From contig PFJA01000295.1 of assembly GCA_002782905.1 (NCBI GenBank), forward strand, positions 1 through 7,162: DNA of 7,162 bases. The letters are read 5' to 3'. Of the stretch, positions 1 to 5,713 are shown in pieces. A program made the translations under genes and the position numbers. Below the pieces are notes generated by a model. The model was given only the letters and a program-made list of their open reading frames with translations. It was not told the origin of the DNA and did not search any database. The DNA is from Lysobacterales bacterium CG_4_10_14_3_um_filter_64_11. Its GTDB lineage: Bacteria; Pseudomonadota; Gammaproteobacteria; Xanthomonadales; Xanthomonadaceae. Each line of letters opens with the position of its first letter. Positions within the stretch are counted from its first letter, which is position 1.

Positions 1-1953
1 GAAGTGCTGATAAAGCTGGTCGGCAGGAGCCGACGCGCCGAACGAATCGATCCCGACCACCGCACCATCGAGGCCGACGTATTTGCGCCAGAAGTCGGTG
101 ACTCCCGCCTCAACAGCAATGCGCGCGCGGCACCAGCCCGGCAACACCCCTTCGCGCCACTCCAGCGGTTGGCGGTCGAACACCGTACTCGACGGCATCG
201 ACACCACGCGCACGCGCTGGCCACGCTGCTCCAGCGTTTTCGCTGCCTGCACTGCCAGATCGAGCTCCGAGCCGGTAGCGATCAGGATCACATCAAAGCG
301 CGCTTCCGGCGGATCGATCAGCACATAGCCACCGCGCGCGATATCAGCAACCTGCTCGGCAGTGCGTGGCTGATGCGCCAGATTCTGGCGGCTGAACACC
401 AGGCACGTTGGCCCGTCGCGGCGGGTGATTGCGGCCTTCCACGATGCTGCCGATTCCACCGCATCACCGGGCCGCCAGACATCGTTGTCGGGGATGTAGC
501 GCAGCGCCGCCAGATGCTCCACCGGTTGATGGGTAGGGCCGTCCTCGCCAAGCCCGATGGAATCATGGGTGAACACATGAATGACGTGCGCCGGAATCAG
601 CGCCGACATGCGCAGGGCATTGCGCGCGTAATCGGAAAACACCAGGAAGGTGGCGTCGTAGGGCAGAAAGCCGCCGTGCAGCGCGAGGCCGTTGCTGATC
701 GCGCTCATGCCGAACTCACGCACGCCAAAGTGGATGTAGTTGGCATCGGCAGCGTCGCTGGTAATCGCCTTGCTGCCCTTCCACAGGGTGAGATTGGAAT
801 GCGCCAGATCGGCCGAACCACCGATCAACTCGGGCAGCAGCGGCGCGTAGGCATCGAGCGCCATCTGCGATGCCTTGCGCGACGCGACGACCGGCCCTTC
901 GCGCTGCAACTCGGCAATAAACGCATCGGCGAGCGCGACAAAATCGGCCGGCAATTCGCCGTTGATGCACCGCGTGAACTCGCGCGCCAGATCGGGATAG
1001 TGCGCGGCGTAACCGTTGAACAGCGCCTGCCACTGCGCCTCGCGTTCGCCGCCAGTGTTGCCGTCGCGCCAAGCGGCATAGATCGCTGGCGGAATCGCGA
1101 ACGGCGCATGTGGCCAGCCCAGCGCGGCGCGTGCGCCGGCCACCTCATCCTTGCCCAGCGGCGCGCCGTGGCTGGATTCCTTGCCCTGTTTGGTCGGCGC
1201 GCCGAAACCGATCTGGGTGCGGCAGCAGATCAGCGTGGGCTTGCCGCCTTCTGCCTGCGCGGTACGGATCGCTTGCGCAATTTCATCGGCATCGTGGCCA
1301 TCGACAGCACGAATCACTTGCCAGCCATACGCCTGGAAGCGCGCGGCGGTGTCGTCGCTGAACCAAGCGGCGGTGTCGCCGTCGATCGATATCCGGTTGT
1401 CGTCCCAGAAACAGATCAGTTTGCCGAGGCCCCAGGTGCCAGCCAGCGACGCCACTTCATGCGAGATACCTTCCATCAGGCAGCCATCGCCGAGGAACAC
1501 ATAGGTGTGATGGTCGACGATGGCGAACCCGGGCCGGTTGCAGCGCCGCGCCAGCAACTTCTCCGCCAACGCCATGCCGACCGCGTTGGCGAGGCCCTGG
1601 CCCAGCGGGCCGGTGGTGGTTTCCACGCCCGGGGTTGCAAATGCCTCGGGGTGCCCCGGGGTTTTTGAATGCAACTGGCGAAACCGCTTGAGTTGTTCGA
1701 TCGGCAAATCGTAGCCGCTCAGGTGCAGCAGCGCATACAACAGCATCGAGCCGTGGCCGTTGGACAGCACGAAGCGGTCGCGATTGACCCAGCGCGGATT
1801 GGCCGGATTGTGGACGAGAAAATCGCCCCACAGCACCTGCGCGATGTCGGCCATGCCCATCGGCATGCCCGGGTGTCCCGACTTGGCGGCTTCAACCGCA
1901 TCCACAGCGAGGAAGCGGATGGCGTTGGCGAGGTCACGGCGGCTTGGCTTCAT
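1..1953 (-). CDS. tkt: Transketolase, nearly complete (C-terminal end outside window)
   Basis: Thiamine-diphosphate enzyme that moves two-carbon ketol units between sugar phosphates in the cytosolic non-oxidative pentose phosphate pathway. The minus-strand frame is open from the ATG at 1953 to base 1, giving 651 codons. E. coli TktA has about 663 residues, so roughly the last 15 are missing. Visible motifs: SGHPGMPMGMADIA (residues 25-38, with His27), LSNGHGSML (63-71), RQLHSKTPGHPE (92-103), TTTGPLGQG (112-120), the ThDP/metal motif GDG (155-157) with Asn186, SSHGAPLG (260-267, His262), ASRKASQ (357-363, Arg359), the catalytic glutamate in REFGM (Glu413), and GLGEDGPTHQP (467-477, with Asp471 and His475). 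The N-terminus MKPSRRDLANAIRFL aligns with known transketolase starts, which fixes the start although no good Shine-Dalgarno precedes it. All catalytic residues I can place are present, so the gene looks functional. A 374-bp gap separates it from the upstream phasin gene, so it is probably transcribed separately. Confidence 0.97.
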   Translation of the reverse strand, partial: MKPSRRDLANAIRFLAVDAVEAAKSGHPGMPMGMADIAQVLWGDFLVHNPANPRWVNRDRFVLSNGHGSMLLYALLHLSGYDLPIEQLKRFRQLHSKTPGHPEAFATPGVETTTGPLGQGLANAVGMALAEKLLARRCNRPGFAIVDHHTYVFLGDGCLMEGISHEVASLAGTWGLGKLICFWDDNRISIDGDTAAWFSDDTAARFQAYGWQVIRAVDGHDADEIAQAIRTAQAEGGKPTLICCRTQIGFGAPTKQGKESSHGAPLGKDEVAGARAALGWPHAPFAIPPAIYAAWRDGNTGGEREAQWQALFNGYAAHYPDLAREFTRCINGELPADFVALADAFIAELQREGPVVASRKASQMALDAYAPLLPELIGGSADLAHSNLTLWKGSKAITSDAADANYIHFGVREFGMSAISNGLALHGGFLPYDATFLVFSDYARNALRMSALIPAHVIHVFTHDSIGLGEDGPTHQPVEHLAALRYIPDNDVWRPGDAVESAASWKAAITRRDGPTCLVFSRQNLAHQPRTAEQVADIARGGYVLIDPPEARFDVILIATGSELDLAVQAAKTLEQRGQRVRVVSMPSSTVFDRQPLEWREGVLPGWCRARIAVEAGVTDFWRKYVGLDGAVVGIDSFGASAPADQLYQHF

Positions 1954-2053
1954 GGGCGATCAATGGGCGAGTGGCGCCGGGCACGGCGCGGGGCCGCGCA
2001 TTTTCCCATTGTTGCCCGCGTTTGTCGCGTTCGTGCTTTTTCGCCAGCGGTGC

Positions 2054-2086
2054 CCCGGGTTTCGGCTTCGCCTCAACCCGGGCTAC
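2054..2086 (-). repeat. REP-like palindromic hairpin, copy 1
   Basis: CCCGGGTT (2054-2061) pairs with AACCCGGG (2075-2082). Inside, GGC (2064-2066) pairs with GCC (2070-2072) around a 3-nt loop. Read on the minus strand it opens with the head GTAGCCCGGGTTGA (2086-2073), which matches the head of copy 2 at 13 of 14 positions. Hairpins with this CCCGGGTT head are, as I recall, frequent between genes in Xanthomonadales. Family assignment is by resemblance only. Confidence 0.75.
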
Positions 2087-2115
2087 ATCGGTGAGGTGTT
2101 GGTGTTGCTGTTGGT

Positions 2116-2151
2116 GCAGCCCGGGTTGAAGGCCGCAGGCCGTAACCCGGG
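2116..2151 (+). repeat. REP-like palindromic hairpin, copy 2 (inverted relative to copy 1)
   Basis: The head GCAGCCCGGGTTGA (2116-2129) begins a hairpin in which CCCGGGTT (2120-2127) pairs with AACCCGGG (2144-2151), with an inner GGCC (2131-2134) pairing with GGCC (2138-2141) around GCA. It lies 29 bp from copy 1 with the two heads facing each other, the layout of a REP doublet (REPIN/BIME-like). There is no T-tract on either side, so it does not look like a simple intrinsic terminator. Confidence 0.75.
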
Positions 2152-2207
2152 ATTGCGCTGAGCGGCCGCCGCAGCCGGGCGCGCAGCAGATTTCAGACGA
2201 TCCGCAT

Positions 2208-2236
2208 AAAAAAGGCCACCGGCGTGACCGGTGGCC
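2208..2236 (-). terminator. Rho-independent terminator of the phasin gene
   Basis: A perfect 9-bp stem, GGCCACCGG (2214-2222) with CCGGTGGCC (2228-2236), has a 5-nt loop. It is followed, in the minus-strand direction, by six consecutive T (A at 2208-2213). It lies about 90 nt past the phasin stop codon, so it should end that transcript and insulate tkt. Confidence 0.9.
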
Positions 2237-2238
2237 CA

Positions 2239-2279
2239 AGCAGCAACGCGCCCTGAGGGGAGGGGTGGCGCGTGCTGTT
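2239..2279 (-). other. Second hairpin in the phasin 3' untranslated region
   Basis: ACGCGCC (2246-2252) pairs with GGCGCGT (2267-2273). The stem continues through CAGC (2241-2244) with GCTG (2274-2277) across a single bulged A. The 14-nt loop is purine-rich on the plus strand, so pyrimidine-rich in the minus-strand RNA. It has no T-tract of its own and sits between the stop codon and the intrinsic terminator. It could be an mRNA-stabilising 3' structure or the body of a 3'-UTR-derived small RNA; neither is shown by the sequence. Confidence 0.5.
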
Positions 2280-2327
2280 GTGAAGCGCAATGCGGTCAAG
2301 CCAGGGCCGAACCGTACAACGTGCGGG

Positions 2328-2729
2328 TTACTTGGCCTTGGCGGCCTTGGCCGGCGCCGGCTTGGCCTGCTCGGCAGCGGCTTCAAACTGGCCGCGCACG
2401 ATCTGACCAATCGCTTCCTGCGTCTTTACGGCATTGCCATACGCTTCCTGGCTGGCATTGAAGAAGCGCTCGGCGTTGTCCTTGGCCAGTTGCAGGCCAC
2501 GCGGCAGCAGCGCTTGCAGGGTCTCTGCGTCCTGCGCTTCGGCGGCTTCGCCGACAAAGCTGACGGTCGCGTTCAGACGCTCTTCCAGCGTCTTGATCTG
2601 CAGGTGGAGGGTCTTCTCGACGTTGTCGAACGCCAGCGCATTGGCCTTGAGCGCGGCTTCGGCGAACTGCTTGCCGAACGCACCAAATTGGGCGAATTGC
2701 GAAAACTGGTTGTTGATTTGCTCGTACAT
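2328..2729 (-). CDS. Phasin family protein (polyhydroxyalkanoate granule-associated)
   Basis: A 133-residue protein resembling the Phasin_2 family, small amphipathic helical proteins that coat polyhydroxyalkanoate granules and influence their size and number. Residues 1-20 are rich in Phe and Gln (MYEQINNQFSQFAQFGAFGK). The middle, about 21-115, is a run of predicted amphipathic helices with heptad-like spacing. The tail from residue 121 is Lys/Ala/Pro-rich (QAKPAPAKAAKAK), as in many phasins. The frame could be extended upstream to 2765 by 12 residues, but the ATG at 2729 is preferred: it has a strong AGGAG 8 nt upstream and matches phasin N-termini. There is no signal peptide or membrane segment. 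It has its own terminator and a palindromic operator candidate upstream, so it is probably monocistronic. No PHA synthase or depolymerase gene is in the window, so a role in PHA storage is inferred from family alone. Confidence 0.88.
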   Translation of the reverse strand: MYEQINNQFSQFAQFGAFGKQFAEAALKANALAFDNVEKTLHLQIKTLEERLNATVSFVGEAAEAQDAETLQALLPRGLQLAKDNAERFFNASQEAYGNAVKTQEAIGQIVRGQFEAAAEQAKPAPAKAAKAK

Positions 2730-2737
2730 GGTGGGTA

Positions 2738-2742
2738 CTCCT
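2738..2742 (-). promoter_or_regulatory. Ribosome binding site of the phasin gene
   Basis: AGGAG on the minus strand with an 8-nt spacer to the ATG at 2729. It is the clearest Shine-Dalgarno in the window and decides this start over the in-frame one at 2765. Confidence 0.85.
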
Positions 2743-2777
2743 GCGTTGGGGATGCCGGGGGGCAAGGCATACCCTAG

Positions 2778-2818
2778 CGCGGTTTATGTTGCAATGCAAC
2801 AATAATCCACAAACCGCG
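2778..2818 (-). promoter_or_regulatory. Palindromic operator/promoter region upstream of the phasin gene
   Basis: The core is a perfect 15-nt palindrome, TGTTGCAATGCAACA (2787-2801, 7-bp arms around one base), centred about 65 nt upstream of the phasin ATG. It is enclosed by an 8-bp inverted repeat, CGCGGTTT (2778-2785) with AAACCGCG (2811-2818). On the minus strand the palindrome overlaps plausible core-promoter elements: TTGCAT and TAGGGT spaced by 17, or TTGTGG and CATAAA spaced by 18. A dimeric repressor bound here would block transcription. In PHA-producing proteobacteria phasin genes are commonly repressed by PhaR, which binds TGC/GCA dyads, so PhaR is the natural candidate. That link is inference, and the promoter hexamers are weak. 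Confidence 0.6.
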
Positions 2819-2887
2819 TTGGCGTACGTTCATCATGCGCTTATAAAACAATGTGTTGAATGAATATTCCGTTCATGTCGCAGCGCA

Positions 2888-3244
2888 TCAATCGCCGCGA
2901 TAGCGGCAGCCGGCGGTGCAGGTTTCGTGGATCACCACTTCGCTCAACGCGGGCAGCGCCGGCTTCAGCCGCTGCCAGATCCAGCGCGCCAGATTCTCGC
3001 TGGTCGGATTCTCCAGACCAGGCACGTCATTGAGATAGTAGTGATCGAGCTGCCGATACAGCGGCTCGAACGCCGCCTTGACCTCGGCAAAATCCATCAC
3101 CCAACCGGTGTCTGGGTCAATCGCACCCGATAGCCACAGCTCAACCCCGAAACTGTGGCCATGTACGCGTGCGCACTTGTGCCCTTGCGGCACGTTCGGC
3201 AAGCGGTGCGCGGCTTCCAGAGTAAAACGCTTGAAAATATCCAT
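2888..3244 (-). CDS. queD: 6-carboxytetrahydropterin synthase QueD
   Basis: Converts 7,8-dihydroneopterin triphosphate to 6-carboxy-5,6,7,8-tetrahydropterin, an early cytosolic step in making preQ0 and then queuosine for tRNA wobble position 34. The 118-residue product is close in length to E. coli QueD (about 121) and matches it along the whole chain. Zinc ligands are His13 (EAAHRLP) and His28/His30 (VHGHS). The catalytic cysteine is Cys24 (GHKCARVHGH). The LDHYYLND motif (66-73) supplies His68, and NPTSEN (79-84), Glu107 and the C-terminal ETCTAGCRYRGD (107-118) are conserved. The frame extends to a TTG at 3340, but homology begins at the ATG at 3244 (MDIFKRFTLEAAHR). There is no good Shine-Dalgarno; a TACAAT hexamer ends only 6 nt before the ATG. 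It lies 120 bp downstream of rmuC. No queC, queE or queF is in the window. Confidence 0.97.
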   Translation of the reverse strand: MDIFKRFTLEAAHRLPNVPQGHKCARVHGHSFGVELWLSGAIDPDTGWVMDFAEVKAAFEPLYRQLDHYYLNDVPGLENPTSENLARWIWQRLKPALPALSEVVIHETCTAGCRYRGD

Positions 3245-3250
3245 GCCGCC

Positions 3251-3274
3251 ATTGTACCCGCCGCGATGATCGCG
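3251..3274 (-). promoter_or_regulatory. Candidate queD promoter (-10) with adjacent palindrome
   Basis: On the minus strand TACAAT (3256-3251) matches the sigma70 -10 consensus at 5 of 6 positions. Its last base is 6 nt before the queD ATG, so a start point 7 nt downstream would fall on the A of the ATG, predicting a leaderless or near-leaderless mRNA. Just upstream, in the spacer, is a perfect 13-nt palindrome, CGCGATGATCGCG (3262-3274). I see no convincing -35 box 16-18 nt upstream, so this is tentative. Confidence 0.4.
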
Positions 3275-3364
3275 TTGCGCCGGATCGCGCAGCGAGATCG
3301 TGGATGATTCGGGCTTCTGGTAGCTCGGCTCAAGCCGCAACGCGGCGGCGCCGACAACATAGGG

Positions 3365-4885
3365 TCAAGCGTCGCCTGCATCCGCCGCATCCGCTGGCGG
3401 CAACGCCTCGCTCGCGCGCTCATCCAGTTCCAGCAGCGCTGGCGACAGTTTCTTGTTCGGCTTGACGCCCAGCTCACGCAGCATTTCCGCCTGGCGGATG
3501 ACGTTGCCCTTGTTTTTCCCCAACTTGTTGCGCGCGTCGTGAAAGCTGTCCTGCGCCTGCTGCAGCCGCTCACCCACTTTTTCCAGGTCCTGGGTAAAGG
3601 CGACCAGGCGGTCGTACAGCTCGCCGCCGCGGCGGGCAATCTCCTTGGCGTTCTGGCTCTGCGCTTCCTGCCGCCACAGATGCTCGACCGTGCGCAACAC
3701 GAACAGCAAGGTGGATGGGCTGACCAGCAACACATTCTGTCGCCAGGCATCCATGAACAATTTGTCGTCATGGCCAACCGCCAGCATGAACGCCGGTTCG
3801 ATCGGAATGAACATCAACACAAAGTCGAGTGATTCAAGCTGGTACAGGGTCTGATAGTTCTTGCCGGCCAGGCCGCGGATATGGCCACGCACCGATTGCA
3901 GATGCCGCGCCAGCGCCGCCGTGCGCGCGCTGTCGTCCTCGGCGGCGGCGTACTCGTCATACGCGGTGAGCGAGGCTTTGGCATCGACCACCAAGCTGCG
4001 TTTTTCCGGCAAGGCGATGATCACGTCCGGCTGCGCCCGGCCGCCGCCTTCCAGCGTGTGGCTTTCCTGGGTGCGGTATTCGTGGCCCTTGCGCAGGCCG
4101 CTGTCTTCCAGCACCCGCTCCAGAATCAGCTCGCCCCAGTTGCCCTGGGTCTTGTTGGAACCCTTCAACGCTGAGGTGAGGTTGCGCGCATCCTGGCTCA
4201 GTGTCTGGTTGAGTTGCAGCAACTGCTTGACCTGCTCGGCCAGCGCGCTGCGCTCGCGGGTGTCGTCGCCATAAATGGTATCGACGCGGGTGCGGAACTC
4301 GCTCAGCTTTTCGTTGAATGGCCCCAGCAACTTGCCCAGATTGCTCTGGCTCAGCTCGGCAAAACGCTTGCCCTTCTCCTCAAGAATATCGTTGGCCAGC
4401 GATTTGAATTGATCGCTCAAGGCGCGCTTGGCCTCGTCGAGCAATACCAGCTTTTCCTTGAATTGCTCGCGTTCGGCGCCGAGCTCGGTTTGCAGCCGGC
4501 CATTGGCTTCGCGCACGTTCGCCACCTCGCGCTGCGCCGCCGCCAAAGCACCCTCGGTTTCGCGCAGGCGCGCATCCAGTATCGGCAAACGCTCGGCACG
4601 CTCGGCCAAGGTGGCGCGCTCCTGCGCGGCGCTATCCGCCACTAGCCGCCAGCGCTCGATGTCGGCGCGCAATGCGTCACGCTGCACATGTTGCCGCTCG
4701 ACCTCGGCGTCGAGCAGACGGACGCGCTCGGCGCTGATTTGCAGTTGTATCGCGGCTTCGGCCTGCTGCTGCGCCATCCTTGCAGCCATGCGCGCGCGCG
4801 TCAACAACCACCCCAGCGCCGCGCCAACGGCCAGACCGGTGAGCGGCAACAGCCAGAGCAGATGACTCATTTGCGAACCGGACAT
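3365..4885 (-). CDS. rmuC: DNA recombination protein RmuC
   Basis: RmuC family protein (PF02646); E. coli rmuC limits inversion between short inverted repeats. The product is 506 residues (E. coli about 475). Order of parts: one N-terminal membrane anchor (about 7-29, LLWLLPLTGLAVGAALGWLL), a long charged Ala/Glu/Arg/Gln-rich coiled coil (about 32-170), then the RmuC domain (about 200-475). Conserved blocks are GNWGE (248-252), the PD-(D/E)xK-nuclease-like pair PDVII (Asp287) and VDAK (Asp301, Lys303), and VLRTVEHLWRQEAQSQNA (396-413). The C-terminus is a short Ala/Asp-rich tail. The ATG at 4885 was chosen: it overlaps the vapC stop as TGATG, and the membrane anchor follows at once. ATGs at 4900 and 4870 are in frame and possible; neither has a clear Shine-Dalgarno. 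The overlap implies co-transcription and coupled translation with the upstream toxin-antitoxin pair. No clear intrinsic terminator follows, so read-through into queD is possible. Confidence 0.95.
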   Translation of the reverse strand: MSGSQMSHLLWLLPLTGLAVGAALGWLLTRARMAARMAQQQAEAAIQLQISAERVRLLDAEVERQHVQRDALRADIERWRLVADSAAQERATLAERAERLPILDARLRETEGALAAAQREVANVREANGRLQTELGAEREQFKEKLVLLDEAKRALSDQFKSLANDILEEKGKRFAELSQSNLGKLLGPFNEKLSEFRTRVDTIYGDDTRERSALAEQVKQLLQLNQTLSQDARNLTSALKGSNKTQGNWGELILERVLEDSGLRKGHEYRTQESHTLEGGGRAQPDVIIALPEKRSLVVDAKASLTAYDEYAAAEDDSARTAALARHLQSVRGHIRGLAGKNYQTLYQLESLDFVLMFIPIEPAFMLAVGHDDKLFMDAWRQNVLLVSPSTLLFVLRTVEHLWRQEAQSQNAKEIARRGGELYDRLVAFTQDLEKVGERLQQAQDSFHDARNKLGKNKGNVIRQAEMLRELGVKPNKKLSPALLELDERASEALPPADAADAGDA

Positions 4886-5307
4886 CAGCACGCCGTCCAT
4901 GGATTGACGATGGCAACACCGGTCGGCTCGAAGTCGGACGCATTGCGCGTCACCACGGTCATGCCATGAACCAGCGCTGTCGCAGCAATCAGCGCATCGC
5001 GAATCGGCCGTTGATCAGGCACATGCAACCGCGCACTGCGTTGCGCAACGGCAATATCCACGCTCAGGATACGGCCGTTGAAGGCCGGCAAAACATGGGC
5101 ATCGAGCCACGCGCGAAATACCGCACCCTGCGACGGGTCGCGACGTTCGGCCAGCAACACGCCGATCTCCAACTCCTGCAGGGTAATCACCGAAAGGTAC
5201 AAATCGTCGGCGTCTACGCTATCGGCCCAAGTGGCAACGTGTGCATCGGCTTTGCCGAGGCGTATCTTGCGCAGCTCGGATACGACGTTGGTATCGAGCA
5301 GATACAT
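4885..5307 (-). CDS. vapC: Type II toxin, VapC/FitB-like PIN-domain ribonuclease
   Basis: A 140-residue PIN-domain protein, the usual size for VapC toxins, which are Mg-dependent RNases that cleave tRNA or rRNA when freed from their antitoxin. The acidic metal site can be read off: Asp5 in LLDTNVVSELRK (3-14), Glu45 in LQELEIGV (43-50), Asp104 in IRDALIAATA (102-111) and Asp125 near VTRNASDFE (119-127). All four positions are intact, so the enzyme is probably active. The start ATG overlaps the antitoxin stop (TGATG at 5309-5305), and the stop overlaps the rmuC ATG (TGATG at 4887-4883), so translation is probably coupled on both sides. The LLDTNVVSELRK opening is typical of FitB-like members. 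The RNA target cannot be told from sequence. Confidence 0.93.
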   Translation of the reverse strand: MYLLDTNVVSELRKIRLGKADAHVATWADSVDADDLYLSVITLQELEIGVLLAERRDPSQGAVFRAWLDAHVLPAFNGRILSVDIAVAQRSARLHVPDQRPIRDALIAATALVHGMTVVTRNASDFEPTGVAIVNPWTAC

Positions 5308-5561
5308 CAGCCCATATCCGCCGCACGCGCGCGCTCGTGCGATGGCGGAATGTCCATATCAAGAGCTTCAGCCCCAGGCATGGCCAGCAGATCGGCGATC
5401 TTGGTTCGGCCACCACTGAGCCGCTTGTATTCTTCGAATGTCAACAGCACATGCGCGGGCCGGCCACGATCCGTGATGAACACCGGGCCAGTCTGCGCCG
5501 CTTTCTTGGCGCCGCTGGCGTCGTGATTGAATTGGCGGCTCGACAGGGTCGTGATCGTCAT
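5307..5561 (-). CDS. Type II antitoxin, Phd/YefM family
   Basis: An 84-residue protein of the Phd/YefM family (PF02604), encoded directly upstream of the PIN toxin as expected for an antitoxin. The N-terminal DNA-binding/dimerisation part covers about 1-50: MTITTLSSRQFNHDASGAKKAA (start), the conserved GPVFITDRGRPAHVLLTFEEY (25-45). The C-terminal part, about 53-84, with IADLLAMPGAEALDMDIPP (55-73), is the presumed toxin-binding tail, flexible and acidic. Such antitoxins neutralise the toxin by covering its active site and repress their own promoter. The start at 5561 gives the full family N-terminus; the GGGG about 8 nt upstream is only a weak ribosome binding site. Pairing a Phd/YefM antitoxin with a VapC toxin is a common combination. 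Confidence 0.92.
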   Translation of the reverse strand: MTITTLSSRQFNHDASGAKKAAQTGPVFITDRGRPAHVLLTFEEYKRLSGGRTKIADLLAMPGAEALDMDIPPSHERARAADMG

Positions 5562-5582
5562 GGCAGCGCCCCACTTGTTTGC

Positions 5583-5601
5583 ATTGTAGGTACGTTACCA
5601 C
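5583..5601 (-). promoter_or_regulatory. Candidate promoter/operator of the antitoxin-vapC-rmuC operon
   Basis: TACAAT (5588-5583 on the minus strand) is a good -10 hexamer 21 nt upstream of the antitoxin ATG. Beside it is a short inverted repeat, GGTA (5589-5592) with TACC (5596-5599), where an autoregulating antitoxin could bind. No strong -35 is visible at 16-18 nt, so the call rests on the -10 and position alone. Confidence 0.4.
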
Positions 5602-5646
5602 AAACGCATTACCAGCGCTCTCGGCCCTGACAAAGCGCTATGAAGC

Positions 5647-5692
5647 AAAACGGAAATGCTGCGGGGCCGCCGCTTGCGCGACGGCCCCGCAG
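5647..5692 (-). terminator. Stem-loop terminator of the TonB-dependent receptor gene
   Basis: An 11-bp perfect GC-rich stem, CTGCGGGGCCG (5659-5669) with CGGCCCCGCAG (5682-5692), with a further CGC/GCG inner pairing (5671-5673 with 5678-5680). In the minus-strand direction it is followed by a broken T-rich tail (AAA at 5654-5656, AAAA at 5647-5650 on plus). It starts 21 nt past the receptor stop codon. The interrupted T-tract makes it less canonical than the phasin terminator. Confidence 0.75.
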
Positions 5693-5713
5693 GGTGTTGC
5701 GGTTACGTGTGAC

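Larger units (their letters stand above)
1954..2327. other. Gene-free intergenic region between tkt and the phasin gene
   Basis: This 374-bp stretch has no credible coding frame. Short open frames here are shadows without recognisable protein features or ribosome binding sites. It contains, from low to high coordinates, the tkt leader, an inverted pair of REP-like hairpins (2054-2151), the intrinsic terminator of the phasin gene (2208-2236) and a second hairpin (2239-2279). The tkt promoter must lie here on the minus strand, but I see no convincing -35/-10 pair. Confidence 0.7.

Noticed and set aside
4..1668. A 554-codon open frame on the plus strand opposite transketolase.
   Set aside because: It is antisense to a fully conserved transketolase. 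The product is Arg/Ala/Gln-rich with no recognisable domain. Such long antisense frames arise from GC-rich codon bias.
2859..2877. An imperfect palindrome around GAATATTC upstream of the phasin operator region.
   Set aside because: The arms contain mismatches and it does not sit at a promoter element that I can identify. AT-rich intergenic sequence gives such patterns by chance.
3327..3346. Short hairpins (GGCT/AGCC and GCCGC/GCGGC) just after rmuC, considered as a terminator.
   Set aside because: The stems are only 4-5 bp, compete with each other and lack a following T-tract, so a terminator call is not supported.
3362..3376. A 15-nt exact repeat, GGGTCAAGCGTCGCC, also found at 6357-6371.
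   Set aside because: One copy spans the end of rmuC and the other is inside the receptor coding sequence. There is no palindromy or matching flank, so chance similarity in GC-rich DNA is likely.
3097..3777. A 226-codon minus-strand frame overlapping rmuC and queD in another frame.
   Set aside because: It is a frame-shifted reading of the rmuC C-terminus and queD N-terminus, rich in Arg, Ser and Cys. Both real genes account for this DNA.
5614..5639. Two AGCGCT hexamers 20 bp apart between the receptor terminator and the antitoxin gene.
   Set aside because: Each hexamer is self-palindromic and common in this base composition. The spacing alone is not enough to call an operator.
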